Positions 1 to 7,680 of a stretch of DNA of 23,269 bases are shown here, piece by piece (positions within the stretch are counted from its first letter, which is position 1; each line of letters begins with the position of its first letter). The position numbers and the translations under genes were made by a program. Below the pieces are notes generated by a model. The model saw nothing but the letters and a program-made list of their open reading frames with translations, was not told where the DNA came from and made no database searches. The DNA is from Candidatus Hydrogenedentota bacterium (GTDB taxonomy: Bacteria; UBA8481; J006): NCBI GenBank assembly GCA_003697085.1, contig RFFU01000019.1, positions 1 to 23,269 on the forward strand. Direction: 5' to 3'.

Positions 1-128
1 GACCGTGAAGTCTTTCTCAGTTCAAACGAAAGCCCGTAGCGCTCTTCCTTCGGGAAATCCCGTGTCGCCTTGTGAATCTTGAGGGACAGTTCATACGACA
101 TTTGCCACACAACCAGATCCTTAAAACT
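1..128 (-). pseudogene. four-helix-bundle (S23/IVS-type) protein, 5' part, runs off the window edge, no clear start
   Basis: Reading the minus strand from 128 to 1 gives SFKDLVVWQMSYELSLKIHK followed by ATRDFPKEERYGLSFELRKTSR. This is the N-terminal signature of the small four-helix-bundle family (S23 / 23S rRNA intervening-sequence protein), whose members usually begin M-x-x-F-K-D-L-x-V-W-Q and continue F-P-x-E-E-R-Y-G-L. The family's function is poorly known. No ATG, GTG or TTG lies in frame just before the Ser-Phe-Lys start. The upstream codons are CTC, CTC, CCC and CGG, read from a pyrimidine-rich repeat tail, so the true start seems to have been replaced. It is therefore either a 5'-truncated relic or a gene with an unusual start. 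It is divergent from def. The rest lies outside the window. Confidence 0.6.
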
Positions 129-260
129 CCGGGGGAGGAGAAAGGCAAAAGGAAAAAGGCAAAAAGCAAAAGGGAGAAGGGAAAAGGGAGAAGGGAATTG
201 AGGCGCGGGTGTTCCAACCTGGGAACGGAGGCATCCCAGCCTGCGCTCCCAGGAGCCTGT
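126..260 (-). repeat. interspersed repeat copy A with polypurine/polypyrimidine tail
   Basis: On the minus strand this copy reads a GC-rich core (gggagcgcaggctgggatgc, then cgttcccaggtt and cccgcgcctcaattc) followed by about 65 bases of pyrimidine-rich sequence with repeated TTTTGCC and CCCTTCTCCC words. Core and tail match copy B at 2831-3006 in the same order, so this is one repeat family in opposite orientation. The tail ends exactly where the four-helix-bundle reading frame begins. Confidence 0.6.
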
Positions 261-321
261 TTGGCTAAATTTGACCTTGCCCAAAATTTGCCATGCCCCC
301 CCGCATCGCGCTTCTTTGGGA

Positions 322-350
322 CTGGTTTTCGATTCTATGAACGATATAAT
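322..350 (+). promoter_or_regulatory. candidate sigma-70-type promoter for the def operon
   Basis: An exact TATAAT lies at 345-350. The -35 position, 17 bases upstream (322-327, CTGGTT), is weak. Transcription would start near 357, about 50 bases before the def start. No better promoter is visible between repeat A and def. Confidence 0.45.
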
Positions 351-394
351 TCAGCATATCCCGCCGCGTGTGCAAGTCGAAGGGGCAAGGAAAT

Positions 395-402
395 AGGAGG
401 TG
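395..402 (+). promoter_or_regulatory. strong Shine-Dalgarno that fixes the def start
   Basis: AGGAGGTG at 395-402 is a perfect anti-16S complement. Seven bases separate its AGGAGG core from the in-frame ATT at 408. No ATG, GTG or TTG in the def frame lies at a usable distance: the next in-frame GTG is at 474, inside conserved sequence, and the nearest upstream one, a TTG near 286, has no Shine-Dalgarno. Confidence 0.7.
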
Positions 403-407
403 GAGAG

Positions 408-947
408 ATTCGGAGGAAGATTTGCTATTTAGGGGAGACGGTACTTCGTCGTAAGGCGAAGGAAGTACGGAAGGTGGATCGAAAGATCCGATCCTTGGTT
501 CAGGATCTCTTCGAGACGATGCGGGCGGCGCGGGGGATCGGTCTGGCCGCGCCGCAGGTCGGAGTTTTGAAACGGCTCTTCGTCGTGGAGATTCCCTACC
601 AGGATGCCCCTCCGGACCGGCTTGCGATCATCAATCCTCGGATCGTTTCACGATCACGGGAGCGGGAGGCGATGGAGGAAGGGTGTCTTTCGATTCCGGG
701 GGTGACGGCGGAGGTGGTCCGGCCGCGGTCCATCGTCGCGCGGGGACTCGATCCTGAAGGGGCTCCGATCGAGGTGCAGGCGGAAGGGCTTTTCGCGCGG
801 TGCATTCAGCACGAGTTGGACCATCTCGACGGGATTCTCTTCATTGACCGTGCCGGCGTGGAGGAGCGCGAAGCGCGGGAAAAGATGCGGAAGTTTCTCG
901 AAGAGCGCCGCGCGGAAAAGGCGGCGGCCTCCGCGGCGGCGGAGTAG
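408..947 (+). CDS. def: peptide deformylase (apparent ATT start)
   Basis: Removes the formyl group from the N-terminal formyl-Met of new proteins in the cytoplasm. All three family motifs are present: GIGLAAPQVG (residues 43-52), EGCLS (91-95, Cys93 metal ligand) and QHELDHLDG (134-142, ligands His135 and His139, catalytic Glu136). The length of 179 residues fits the family. The frame is open back to 72, but that upstream part reads repeat sequence and has no family similarity. The start was set at ATT 408 because a perfect Shine-Dalgarno lies 7 bases upstream and the N-terminus xIRRKICYLGETVLR then aligns with other deformylases. An 88-base gap separates it from fmt, its usual partner. Identity is certain; the ATT start is an inference. 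Confidence 0.95.
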   Translation: MRRKICYLGETVLRRKAKEVRKVDRKIRSLVQDLFETMRAARGIGLAAPQVGVLKRLFVVEIPYQDAPPDRLAIINPRIVSRSREREAMEEGCLSIPGVTAEVVRPRSIVARGLDPEGAPIEVQAEGLFARCIQHELDHLDGILFIDRAGVEEREAREKMRKFLEERRAEKAAASAAAE

Positions 948-1035
948 GAGGGATCGCGTTTCAAGTGGCGCCGCGGTCACCGCGGAGAGTCGAACCCGGG
1001 TTTCGCCGCGGCGTTTAACGAACGGAAGCGGACCA

Positions 1036-2001
1036 ATGTCGATTCGTATTGTTTTCGCGGGAACGCCGGAGTTCGGAGCGGTGATTTTGGAAGGGCTTCT
1101 CGCGGATGCGGAGCCGAACGGTTCACTTCGAGAGGGAGGCGCCGCGGAAACGCTGGAGATATGCGGGGTGGTGAGTCAACCGCCGCGGCGAAGCGGCCGC
1201 GGGTTGAAAACGGTTCCGTCTCCCGTGGCGCGGACGGCCCGCGAGCGCGAGCTGGACTTGATCACTCCGGAGTGTTGGTCGAAGGAGGCCGCGAGTTTTC
1301 TAAGGGAGCGGGAGCCGGACTATCTGGTAACGGCGGCGTACGGGGTCATTCTTCCTCGGGAGGCTCTTTCCCTTCCCCGGCGATGCGCCTTGAATGTTCA
1401 CGCCTCGCTTCTTCCTCGTTGGCGCGGCGCGGCGCCGGTGGCGCGCGCGATCGAGGCGGGGGATCGGGAGACGGGGATCACCTTCTTTCGCATCGTGGAG
1501 GGACTGGATGCCGGCCCGGTGATCGAACGGCATAGGGTTTTGATCGGCGAGCGGGAGACGGCCGGAGAGTTGACGGAGAGGTTGGCGCGTCTCGCGGCCG
1601 CGCGATTGCCGGGGTGCCTTCGTCGTCATTTTCGTGGAGAGGCGAGGGAAGAGCCGCAAGAGGAGAGGGCGGCGGTATGGGCGCGGAAGGTCGAAAAGGG
1701 GGAAGGGGAGCGGAACTGGGAGGAAGCGGCGGAGACGATCGATCGTTTGGTGAGGGCGTTCGATCCGTGGCCGGGCGTGCGGATGAACGGTTTGAGATTA
1801 TATCGTGTGCGGCCGGTCGCGGAATCCGGCGAAGCCGGGACGATTCTTTCAGTGCGGCCGGCGGTCGTGGCTTGCGGGCGGGGTGCGTTGCTTCTGGAGG
1901 CGGTCGGCCGCCCGGGCCGGCGGGCGATGGACGGCGAGGCGTTCCTGCGCGGCCTGCGCCTTCGGCCGGGCGATTCCTTGAAGGAGAGAAGGTTCTCTTG
2001 A
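1036..2001 (+). CDS. fmt: methionyl-tRNA formyltransferase
   Basis: Transfers a formyl group from 10-formyl-tetrahydrofolate to Met-tRNA(fMet), making the initiator tRNA whose product Def later deformylates. The N-terminus MSIRIVFAGTPEFGA is typical. The catalytic motif NVHASLLPRWRGAAP supplies Asn120 and His122, and EGLDAGPVI supplies Asp158. A smaller C-terminal tRNA-binding domain follows from about residue 215. The length of 321 residues is normal. The open frame extends upstream into def, but ATG 1036 matches the family N-terminus; its Shine-Dalgarno (GGAAGCGG) is weak. The stop codon overlaps the next gene's TTG start in the string TTGA, which suggests translational coupling. Confidence 0.95.
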   Translation: MSIRIVFAGTPEFGAVILEGLLADAEPNGSLREGGAAETLEICGVVSQPPRRSGRGLKTVPSPVARTARERELDLITPECWSKEAASFLREREPDYLVTAAYGVILPREALSLPRRCALNVHASLLPRWRGAAPVARAIEAGDRETGITFFRIVEGLDAGPVIERHRVLIGERETAGELTERLARLAAARLPGCLRRHFRGEAREEPQEERAAVWARKVEKGEGERNWEEAAETIDRLVRAFDPWPGVRMNGLRLYRVRPVAESGEAGTILSVRPAVVACGRGALLLEAVGRPGRRAMDGEAFLRGLRLRPGDSLKERRFS

Positions 2002-2804
2002 TCGACATTCATAGTCATATTCTTCCGGGAATTGATGACGGAGCGGCGGACATCGAGGTCGCGCTCAACATGCTCCGCGTCGCCGCCGCCGACGGAATCC
2101 GCGAGATTGTCGCGACTCCGCATTACCTTCCCGGAGTGTATGATACGAGTCCAGAATCGGTGCGGCGGAAGACCGAGGAGATCCGGAAACTCGCGGAGGA
2201 ACGGGAAATTCCCATCCGGATTCACTGCGCGCAGGAAGTGCATGCCGGTGCGGGGTTGTTGAGGAAGATCGACGAGAACGAAATCCTTACGCTCGATCCC
2301 GCTCGAAGATATTTGCTTCTTGAAATGCCGGCGGCGGAAGTACCTCGCTGGATGGAACAATTGCTCTTTGAGCTGGAGGTGGGAGAGATCGTTGCGATTC
2401 TGGCGCATCCGGAAAGGAACCACGGGGTGATCGAGGAGCCGGAGCGGTTGCGGTCTCTGGTCGAGAAGGGATGCCTCGTGCAGATCACGGCCGCCAGTCT
2501 GACAGGGTGGTACGGCCCGAGGGTCCGTGAGACGGCGCTGACGATTCTGCACGCGAATCTCGTTCACGCCGTTGCTTCGGATGCCCACAACGATACCTCG
2601 CGCGCGCCGCTGTTGAGCGCCGCGCGGGCGTTGGTTGAGGAATTGATGCCGGCGGGAACAGCGGCGCGTCTCTTCGACGTGGTGCCAGCGGCGTTGGTAG
2701 CCGGGAAACCGGTCGCGTGTTCGCCCCCGCGTCCTTTTCCGCCGAAGAGGAAACGATCTTTCTGGAGTTTTCTTTCGGGACGCAATCGCGCGGACCGCGA
2801 TTGA
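1998..2804 (+). CDS. PHP-domain phosphoesterase, CpsB/YwqE-like (tyrosine-protein phosphatase family)
   Basis: The N-terminus xIDIHSHILPGIDDGA is the hallmark of the CpsB/CapC/YwqE branch of the PHP superfamily. These are metal-dependent phosphatases that in Firmicutes dephosphorylate the tyrosine kinase controlling capsule or exopolysaccharide synthesis. Likely metal ligands are His5, His7, His42 (ATPHY), His137 (LAHPER), Asp195 and His197 (SDAHN). The length of 268 residues is normal, with a basic tail (PPKRKRSFWSF). The start is TTG 1998, overlapping the fmt stop in TTGA, with AGAAGG five bases upstream. No tyrosine kinase or polysaccharide gene is in the window, so the substrate is unknown. 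The first two-thirds of the open frame upstream of 1998 is a shadow of fmt. Confidence 0.85.
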   Translation: MIDIHSHILPGIDDGAADIEVALNMLRVAAADGIREIVATPHYLPGVYDTSPESVRRKTEEIRKLAEEREIPIRIHCAQEVHAGAGLLRKIDENEILTLDPARRYLLLEMPAAEVPRWMEQLLFELEVGEIVAILAHPERNHGVIEEPERLRSLVEKGCLVQITAASLTGWYGPRVRETALTILHANLVHAVASDAHNDTSRAPLLSAARALVEELMPAGTAARLFDVVPAALVAGKPVACSPPRPFPPKRKRSFWSFLSGRNRADRD

Positions 2805-2830
2805 GAGACCATTCCCTTTCTGTTCCGCAT

Positions 2831-3006
2831 GGGAGTGCGGACACTCTTGTCTGCGCGGCACCGATCGTGCCCGTTTCGCGCGTGATTCCGGCGGGCAAGA
2901 CACCTGCCTGCCGGCAGGCAGGGATGCCTGCGTTCCCAGGTTCAAAAACCCGCGCCTCAATTCTCTTCTTTCTTCTCCCTTCTCCCTTTTCTTTTCTTTC
3001 TTTCAG
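2831..3006 (+). repeat. interspersed repeat copy B with perfect 20-bp palindrome and pyrimidine tail
   Basis: Order of parts: a block containing gggagtgcggacactcttgt (2831-2850), a variable stretch, a perfect palindrome CCTGCCTGCCGGCAGGCAGG (2903-2922), then gatgcctgcgttcccaggtt, cccgcgcctcaattc and a pyrimidine-only tail to about 3006. Copy A shares the right half and tail; copy C at 18021-18215 shares the left block, the right block and a similar tail. No protein gene is visible between 2805 and 3116, apart from the small upstream frame noted at 3061. Confidence 0.65.
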
Positions 3007-3060
3007 AAAGTCTTCTCACGAACTCTCCGGCGTTATAAACTTGAGAAAAGGAGCATTCCG

Positions 3061-3171
3061 GTGGGAACCTCTCGGGGTCGAGGGCGGGCGTTGATATCAG
3101 GGAAAGGTCAGGGAAAATGTGCGGGATATTCGGTTACATCGGGCCGCGGTTCGACACGGCCGAGATTCTGA
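3061..3171 (+). CDS. possible short upstream ORF overlapping the glmS start
   Basis: AAGGAG at 3048-3053 sits seven bases before GTG 3061. The frame runs 36 codons (Gly/Arg/Ser-rich, no family resemblance) and ends at TGA 3169-3171, 52 bases inside glmS in another frame. The ribosome-binding site is better than the one in front of glmS itself. It could be a leader ORF tuning glmS translation, or chance. No protein evidence supports it. Confidence 0.25.
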   Translation: MGTSRGRGRALISGKGQGKCAGYSVTSGRGSTRPRF

Positions 3172-4952
3172 TCGAGGGCCTGAAGCGGCTGGAGTATCGC
3201 GGTTATGATTCAGCCGGTTTGGCGCTTTACGACGACGAGCGTCTTTGGGTCCGGAAGACGACCGGGAAGATCCGCGATCTGGAGAAGAAATTGGAGGCGG
3301 AAGCGGTTCCGAGGAGCCGGCTGGGAATCGCGCACACTCGTTGGGCGACGCATGGGGCTCCCAACGATCAAAACGCTCATCCCCATCTCGATGAATCCGG
3401 TTCGATCGCGGTGGTCCACAACGGCATTATCGAGAACCACGCGGCGCTGCGCGCGTTGCTGGAGAAGGAAGGGCACGAATTCGAAAGCGAGACGGACACC
3501 GAGGTTCTGGTTCATCTGATCGAGAAGTTCCGTCGCGCGAACGATCTGCCGGCGGCTTTGCGGAAGGCCCTGGGGATGCTTCACGGAACCTACGGAATCA
3601 TCGTGATCGATCGCGGGGATCCCGACGTTCTGGTCGCCGCGCGGCACGGGTCACCGCTGGTTTTAGGCATCGGGGAGAACGAATACTTCGTCTCCTCGGA
3701 TGTCGCACCGCTCGTTCCTCACACGCGGAACGTCATCTACTTTGATGACAACGAGATGGTGGTGGTGCGGAGAGACGGTTATCGAACGATGACATTGGAT
3801 GCACGGCCGGTGAACAAGGCGATCGCCGAGGTGGATTGGGAGATCGAGGAGATCGAGAAGGGCGGGTTTCCGCATTTCATGTTGAAGGAGATTCACGAGC
3901 AGCCGGAGACGATCGCGAACGCGATGCGGGGAAGGATGCTGATCGCGGAGGGAACCTCGCGGCTCCAAGGCCTCAATCTCAACCTCGACAGTCTGCGGAA
4001 GATCGACCGCGTGATCCTGACGGCGTGCGGGACTTCGTGGCACGCCGCGCTCGTGGGGGAATACTTGATCGAGGACCTGGCGCGGATACCGGTGGAGGTC
4101 GAGTATGCGAGCGAGTTTCGGTATCGGAACCCGATCCTGGATGAATCGACGGTCGTTTTCTTGATCAGCCAGTCGGGCGAGACGGCGGATACGCTGGCGG
4201 CGTTGCGTGAGGCGAAGGCGAAGGGAGCCTTGCCGCTGGGGATCGTGAACGTCGTCGGTTCGACGATTGCGCGCGAGTCGGCCGGAGGCGTGTACATTCA
4301 TGCCGGTCCGGAGATCGGCGTCGCCTCGACGAAGGCCTTCACCGCTCAGGTGACGGTGTTGGCGTTGATCGCCCTTCTGATGGGACGTCAGCGCGATCTG
4401 AGCGTGGCGGAGGGTAAGAAGATTCTGCGGGGGCTTTTGGAATTACCGGGGAAGGTGAAGCGGGTGTTGGCGAAGAACGACGTTATCGAAACAATCGCGG
4501 CGCAGTATGCCTCGGTCGGTAATTTTCTCTATCTGGGGCGCGGCATCAATTTTCCTGTGGCGCTCGAGGGTGCTTTGAAGATGAAGGAGATCAGTTACAT
4601 TCATGCCGAGGGGTATCCGGCGGCCGAGATGAAACATGGTCCGATTGCGCTGATCGACGAGGATATGCCGGTGGTCGTGATCGCGCTGCGCGATTCCGCC
4701 TATGAGAAGGTGCTTTCGAACATCCAAGAAGTACGTGCCCGTCACGGGCGCGTGATTGCGATCGCGACGGAAGGAGACACGGAGATTTCGAATCACGCTG
4801 ACCACGTCATCGAATTGCCGTCCATTCATCCGCTTTTGTCCCCGATCCTTGCGGTCGTGCCGCTGCAGTTATTGGCGTACCACGTGGCGGTCAAGCGGGG
4901 ATGTGACGTGGATCAACCGCGGAATCTGGCAAAGTCGGTCACGGTCGAATGA
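3117..4952 (+). CDS. glmS: glutamine--fructose-6-phosphate aminotransferase (isomerizing)
   Basis: Makes glucosamine-6-phosphate from fructose-6-phosphate and glutamine, the first step to UDP-GlcNAc for peptidoglycan and LPS. The N-terminal glutaminase domain starts MCGIFGYIG with nucleophile Cys2, followed by RWATHG and HNGIIEN. Two SIS sugar-isomerase domains follow, with CGTSWHAAL and SQSGET (351-356), then STKAFT and EMKHGP with catalytic His507. The C-terminus is [13 protein letters not shown]. The length of 611 residues is full. The ATG at 3117 is fixed by the required Cys2; the Shine-Dalgarno (CAGGGA) is moderate. No glmS ribozyme is recognisable upstream. The stop overlaps the rho start in ATGA. 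Confidence 0.98.
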   Translation: MCGIFGYIGPRFDTAEILIEGLKRLEYRGYDSAGLALYDDERLWVRKTTGKIRDLEKKLEAEAVPRSRLGIAHTRWATHGAPNDQNAHPHLDESGSIAVVHNGIIENHAALRALLEKEGHEFESETDTEVLVHLIEKFRRANDLPAALRKALGMLHGTYGIIVIDRGDPDVLVAARHGSPLVLGIGENEYFVSSDVAPLVPHTRNVIYFDDNEMVVVRRDGYRTMTLDARPVNKAIAEVDWEIEEIEKGGFPHFMLKEIHEQPETIANAMRGRMLIAEGTSRLQGLNLNLDSLRKIDRVILTACGTSWHAALVGEYLIEDLARIPVEVEYASEFRYRNPILDESTVVFLISQSGETADTLAALREAKAKGALPLGIVNVVGSTIARESAGGVYIHAGPEIGVASTKAFTAQVTVLALIALLMGRQRDLSVAEGKKILRGLLELPGKVKRVLAKNDVIETIAAQYASVGNFLYLGRGINFPVALEGALKMKEISYIHAEGYPAAEMKHGPIALIDEDMPVVVIALRDSAYEKVLSNIQEVRARHGRVIAIATEGDTEISNHADHVIELPSIHPLLSPILAVVPLQLLAYHVAVKRGCDVDQPRNLAKSVTVE

Positions 4953-6010
4953 CGCGGACGTCGCGAGAGAGACGAAGGAGAGGTTCCGGTCGTTCCCGCG
5001 GAAACGGAGGCCGGGGCGGGCGGCGCCGGGGGCGGAACGATCGCCGGCGGCGTTTCGGAAGAGAAGGTGCCCGGAGAAGCGAGGATGGTGCCCGACGGCG
5101 CAAGCCCCTGAAACAAGACAGGCGTTTCTGGGACACCGTTCGAGAGACGGAACGGCGGTACGACTCCCTCACCGCGATCGATCCCATCGACCGCTTTCGC
5201 CTCGAGACGGAGCCGGAGGAGATGACGACGCGGATCGTGGACCTTCTGGCTCCCATCGGGCGCGGACAGCGGGCGATGATCGTGGCCCCGCCCAAGGCGG
5301 GAAAGACGATCCTTCTCCAGAAGATCGCGCATGCCTTGAATCGCAATCATCCCGATGTTGTGGTGATGTGTCTTTTGGTGGATGAGCGTCCGGAGGAGGT
5401 GACGGATTTTCGCAGGAGCGTTCCCGCGGAGGTGTTCGCCTCCTGCTCCGACCAGATGATCGAGGAGCATGTCGCGACGGCCGAGGAGACGTTTCTCAAG
5501 GCCCGGCGGCTCGTGCTGGGAGGGCAGGATGTCGTGCTTTTGATGGATTCTCTCACGCGCTTGGCGCGGGCCTTCAATATGTACACGGAATCCTCGGGAA
5601 AGACCCTCACCGGCGGCCTCGATTCCGCCGCGATGACCCGGCCGCGGAAGTTTTTCGGAGCGGCCCGGAATGTCGATCGCGGTGGGAGCCTCACCGTCAT
5701 CGCCACGGCTCTGATCGAAACCGGGAGTCGAATGGACGACATCATTTTTCAGGAGTTCAAGGGAACCGGGAATACGGAGATCGTTCTTTCGCGGAAACTG
5801 GCGGAGCAACGTTTCTTTCCCGCGATCGACGTGAACCAAACGGGAACGCGTCGCGAGGAGCGACTTTTGGATCCCGATGAACTTCGAAAGATTCGTATGC
5901 TGCGCCGGGCTCTGGCGACACTCTCTCCCCTCGAGGCGATCAGTCTTCTCATCGAGAAATTGAAATCCGTTCCGACCAACGCGGAATTTCTTCAGTCCAT
6001 TGGAGTGTGA
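4949..6010 (+). CDS. rho: transcription termination factor Rho, lacking the N-terminal RNA-binding domain
   Basis: A hexameric RNA-dependent ATPase that terminates transcription. The ATPase core is complete: [17 protein letters not shown] (Walker A, residues 104-120), [30 protein letters not shown] (Walker B), [19 protein letters not shown], and [20 protein letters not shown] covering the R- and Q-loop regions. The protein is only 353 residues against about 420 in E. coli. The cold-shock/OB-fold primary RNA-binding domain (normally about residues 48-126, with a GFGFLR motif) is absent. In its place residues 1-52 are an Arg/Gly-rich tail with 23 arginines. The glmS stop lies directly upstream, so no N-terminal exon has been missed, and the other two frames show no such domain either. 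ATG 4949 overlaps glmS in ATGA. Confidence 0.93.
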   Translation: MTRTSRERRRRGSGRSRGNGGRGGRRRGRNDRRRRFGREGARRSEDGARRRKPLKQDRRFWDTVRETERRYDSLTAIDPIDRFRLETEPEEMTTRIVDLLAPIGRGQRAMIVAPPKAGKTILLQKIAHALNRNHPDVVVMCLLVDERPEEVTDFRRSVPAEVFASCSDQMIEEHVATAEETFLKARRLVLGGQDVVLLMDSLTRLARAFNMYTESSGKTLTGGLDSAAMTRPRKFFGAARNVDRGGSLTVIATALIETGSRMDDIIFQEFKGTGNTEIVLSRKLAEQRFFPAIDVNQTGTRREERLLDPDELRKIRMLRRALATLSPLEAISLLIEKLKSVPTNAEFLQSIGV

Positions 6011-7586
6011 CGCCTCGACCAAGGAAGAACCGGTCCCCAAGGAGAAACCGTTTCTTCTGCGCGGACAGGTGATCGACGGAACCGGACGGAAAGCCTTTCC
6101 GGGAGAGGTCTGGGTGGAAGAGGGACGGATCGTTCGGGTCCGAAGCGGATTTTCGCGAAGTGCCCCGAGAAGATACAGCCGTATCGGAACGGACTGTGCT
6201 TTCATCGCCCCGGGCTTCATTGATACGCACGGTCATTCGGACCACTTCCTCCTGATCGATCCGAGAGCGGAGTCGAAGGTCCTTCAGGGGGTGACGACGG
6301 AGGTGATCGGAAACTGCGGTTCCTCCGCCGCTCCTCTTCCCCCGCGTTTACACAAGTTCTGGATGAGGAATTTGGTTCGCTTCGGTTTGGCTCCGGAGTG
6401 GGAGAGTTTGAGCGAGTATATCGAATTGTTGGCTCGCGCACATCCAGCCGTGAACGTCGTCACGCTCGTCGGTCACGCCACGTTGGCAGCGGGCTTGGGG
6501 AAGCAGGAAAACGTGAGCGGTAGAGGAGGAGAGGCGAAAAGGGTCCGGTGCCTGATGGAACGGTTCAGAAAATGTCTGGACGAAGGCGCCGCCGGGATTT
6601 CCTTCGGGTTGGCTTATCCGGAAGGATTGACCGCGGGGTGGGACGAGGTTCTTGCTCTGGCGCGGACCGCCGCGGAAGCGGATCGGATCGCAGCGTTCCA
6701 TGTGCGCGACGAGGGTGCGGGGATTGTTGCGGCCGTGAATGAGATGCTGGAAATCGGAGCGCGGTCGGGTGTTCGGATTCAGTATTCTCATATCAAAACG
6801 CTGGGGAAGCGGGCGGAGCGGCAGGGAGCGCGAATCGAGAGGATGCTTTCTCGAGCACGGGAGGAGGGGGTACGGCTTTCCGCCGATCTGTATCCCTACA
6901 CCTTTGCGGCGATGACCTTTCCGGAGGGGCTTTCGCAGGCGTCGGGAATCCCACCCGCGCAACTCCGCGTACCGACGACTCGGACGCGAGATGCCCTGCG
7001 ACGGTACCTTTTCGAAGAGGGCGGATTGCGGATCCGGATCTTCGACGCTCCGCGGAAGGAGTGGTGCGGACAAAGGTTGTGCGATTTTCGAGATCCGATC
7101 GAGAAGTTGTGGGGATTGATCAGAATGGGCCGCGCCGTCACCGCCGCCTTTCCCGGAATTTCCCGAGCGAATCTCGACCGGTTTCTTCGACTGGATTGCG
7201 TCGCGATCGGCACGGATGCCGCCAACAGGTCCCGGGAAGGAGCGCTTCATTACGGAGCCGTTCATCCGCGGGCCTTTGGAACCTTTCCCCGTTTTCTGAA
7301 CCGTTGGGTCCGCCGAAAGAAAGCGTTGACATGGGAAAACGCGATTCATCGGATCACGAGTCGGCCCGCGGAATGGTTCGGACTTCGTGACCGAGGCCTT
7401 CTGAAGGAGGGGTACTTCGCGGATATCGTACTCTTTCGGCCGGACAAGATCGAGGATCGAGCAACCTTTTCAGACCCTTTTCGCGCTCCTGTGGGAATCG
7501 AGGGTGTGTGGGTCAACGGAGTACGGGTGGTCGAGCGAGGCGGGCGGCTTACGGGAAGACGCCCGGGAGTAGTCATCCGCTTCTGA
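6000..7586 (+). CDS. N-acyl-D-amino-acid deacylase (D-aminoacylase family amidohydrolase)
   Basis: A metal-dependent hydrolase releasing D-amino acids from their N-acyl forms. Family residues are present: HGHSD (His77, His79, Asp81), NCGSS (Cys106, metal-bridging in the family), FHVRDE (His234), QYSHIK (His264) and GTDAA (Asp406). The length of 528 residues is usual. The start is uncertain. TTG 6000 overlaps rho by 11 bases and has no Shine-Dalgarno, but no ATG, GTG or TTG falls between it and the conserved first strand (LLRGQVIDGTG). It is followed by the peptide-transporter gene set, suggesting that imported acylated D-amino acids or peptides are its substrate. That link is inferred from position, and the exact substrate class (neutral, Asp or Glu) cannot be told. 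Confidence 0.85.
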   Translation: MECDASTKEEPVPKEKPFLLRGQVIDGTGRKAFPGEVWVEEGRIVRVRSGFSRSAPRRYSRIGTDCAFIAPGFIDTHGHSDHFLLIDPRAESKVLQGVTTEVIGNCGSSAAPLPPRLHKFWMRNLVRFGLAPEWESLSEYIELLARAHPAVNVVTLVGHATLAAGLGKQENVSGRGGEAKRVRCLMERFRKCLDEGAAGISFGLAYPEGLTAGWDEVLALARTAAEADRIAAFHVRDEGAGIVAAVNEMLEIGARSGVRIQYSHIKTLGKRAERQGARIERMLSRAREEGVRLSADLYPYTFAAMTFPEGLSQASGIPPAQLRVPTTRTRDALRRYLFEEGGLRIRIFDAPRKEWCGQRLCDFRDPIEKLWGLIRMGRAVTAAFPGISRANLDRFLRLDCVAIGTDAANRSREGALHYGAVHPRAFGTFPRFLNRWVRRKKALTWENAIHRITSRPAEWFGLRDRGLLKEGYFADIVLFRPDKIEDRATFSDPFRAPVGIEGVWVNGVRVVERGGRLTGRRPGVVIRF

Positions 7587-7591
7587 CCGAT

Positions 7592-7620
7592 GGAGGCCGC
7601 CGGCGGACGCCGGCGCCTCC
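7592..7620 (+). terminator. GC-rich hairpin after the deacylase gene
   Basis: GGAGGCCGCCGG (7592-7603) pairs with CCGGCGCCTCC (7610-7620) with a single-base bulge. It lies six bases after the deacylase stop. There is no T-run, so it is either a Rho-dependent or processing structure, or a weak terminator. Confidence 0.4.
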
Positions 7621-7646
7621 GGAGGCGCTCTCCGGAGGAGTCCTTC

Positions 7647-7674
7647 GTGACAAGGGAAAACCGTTGAGCATAAT
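7647..7674 (+). promoter_or_regulatory. candidate promoter for the peptide transporter operon
   Basis: GTGACA (7647-7652), a 16-base spacer and CATAAT (7669-7674) resemble a sigma-70-type promoter. The expected start of transcription is about 7681, which is the ATG of the next gene. No Shine-Dalgarno precedes that ATG, so the mRNA may be leaderless. Confidence 0.4.
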
Positions 7675-7680
7675 AACCGT

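Noticed and set aside
72-407. Long N-terminal extension of peptide deformylase from ATG 72
   Set aside because: The extension translates repeat A and promoter sequence, is not deformylase-like, and ignores the strong Shine-Dalgarno at 395.
1626-2960. 444-codon minus-strand open frame opposite fmt and the PHP gene
   Set aside because: It is a shadow of GC-rich codons: Arg/Pro/Ser-rich with no family motif, while the plus strand encodes clear proteins. The same applies to long minus-strand frames at 7837-9186, 11564-12976 and 14364-15461.
2805-3116. glmS ribozyme or another riboswitch upstream of glmS
   Set aside because: I could not find the conserved glmS-ribozyme core. The gap is filled by interspersed repeat and a short possible leader ORF.
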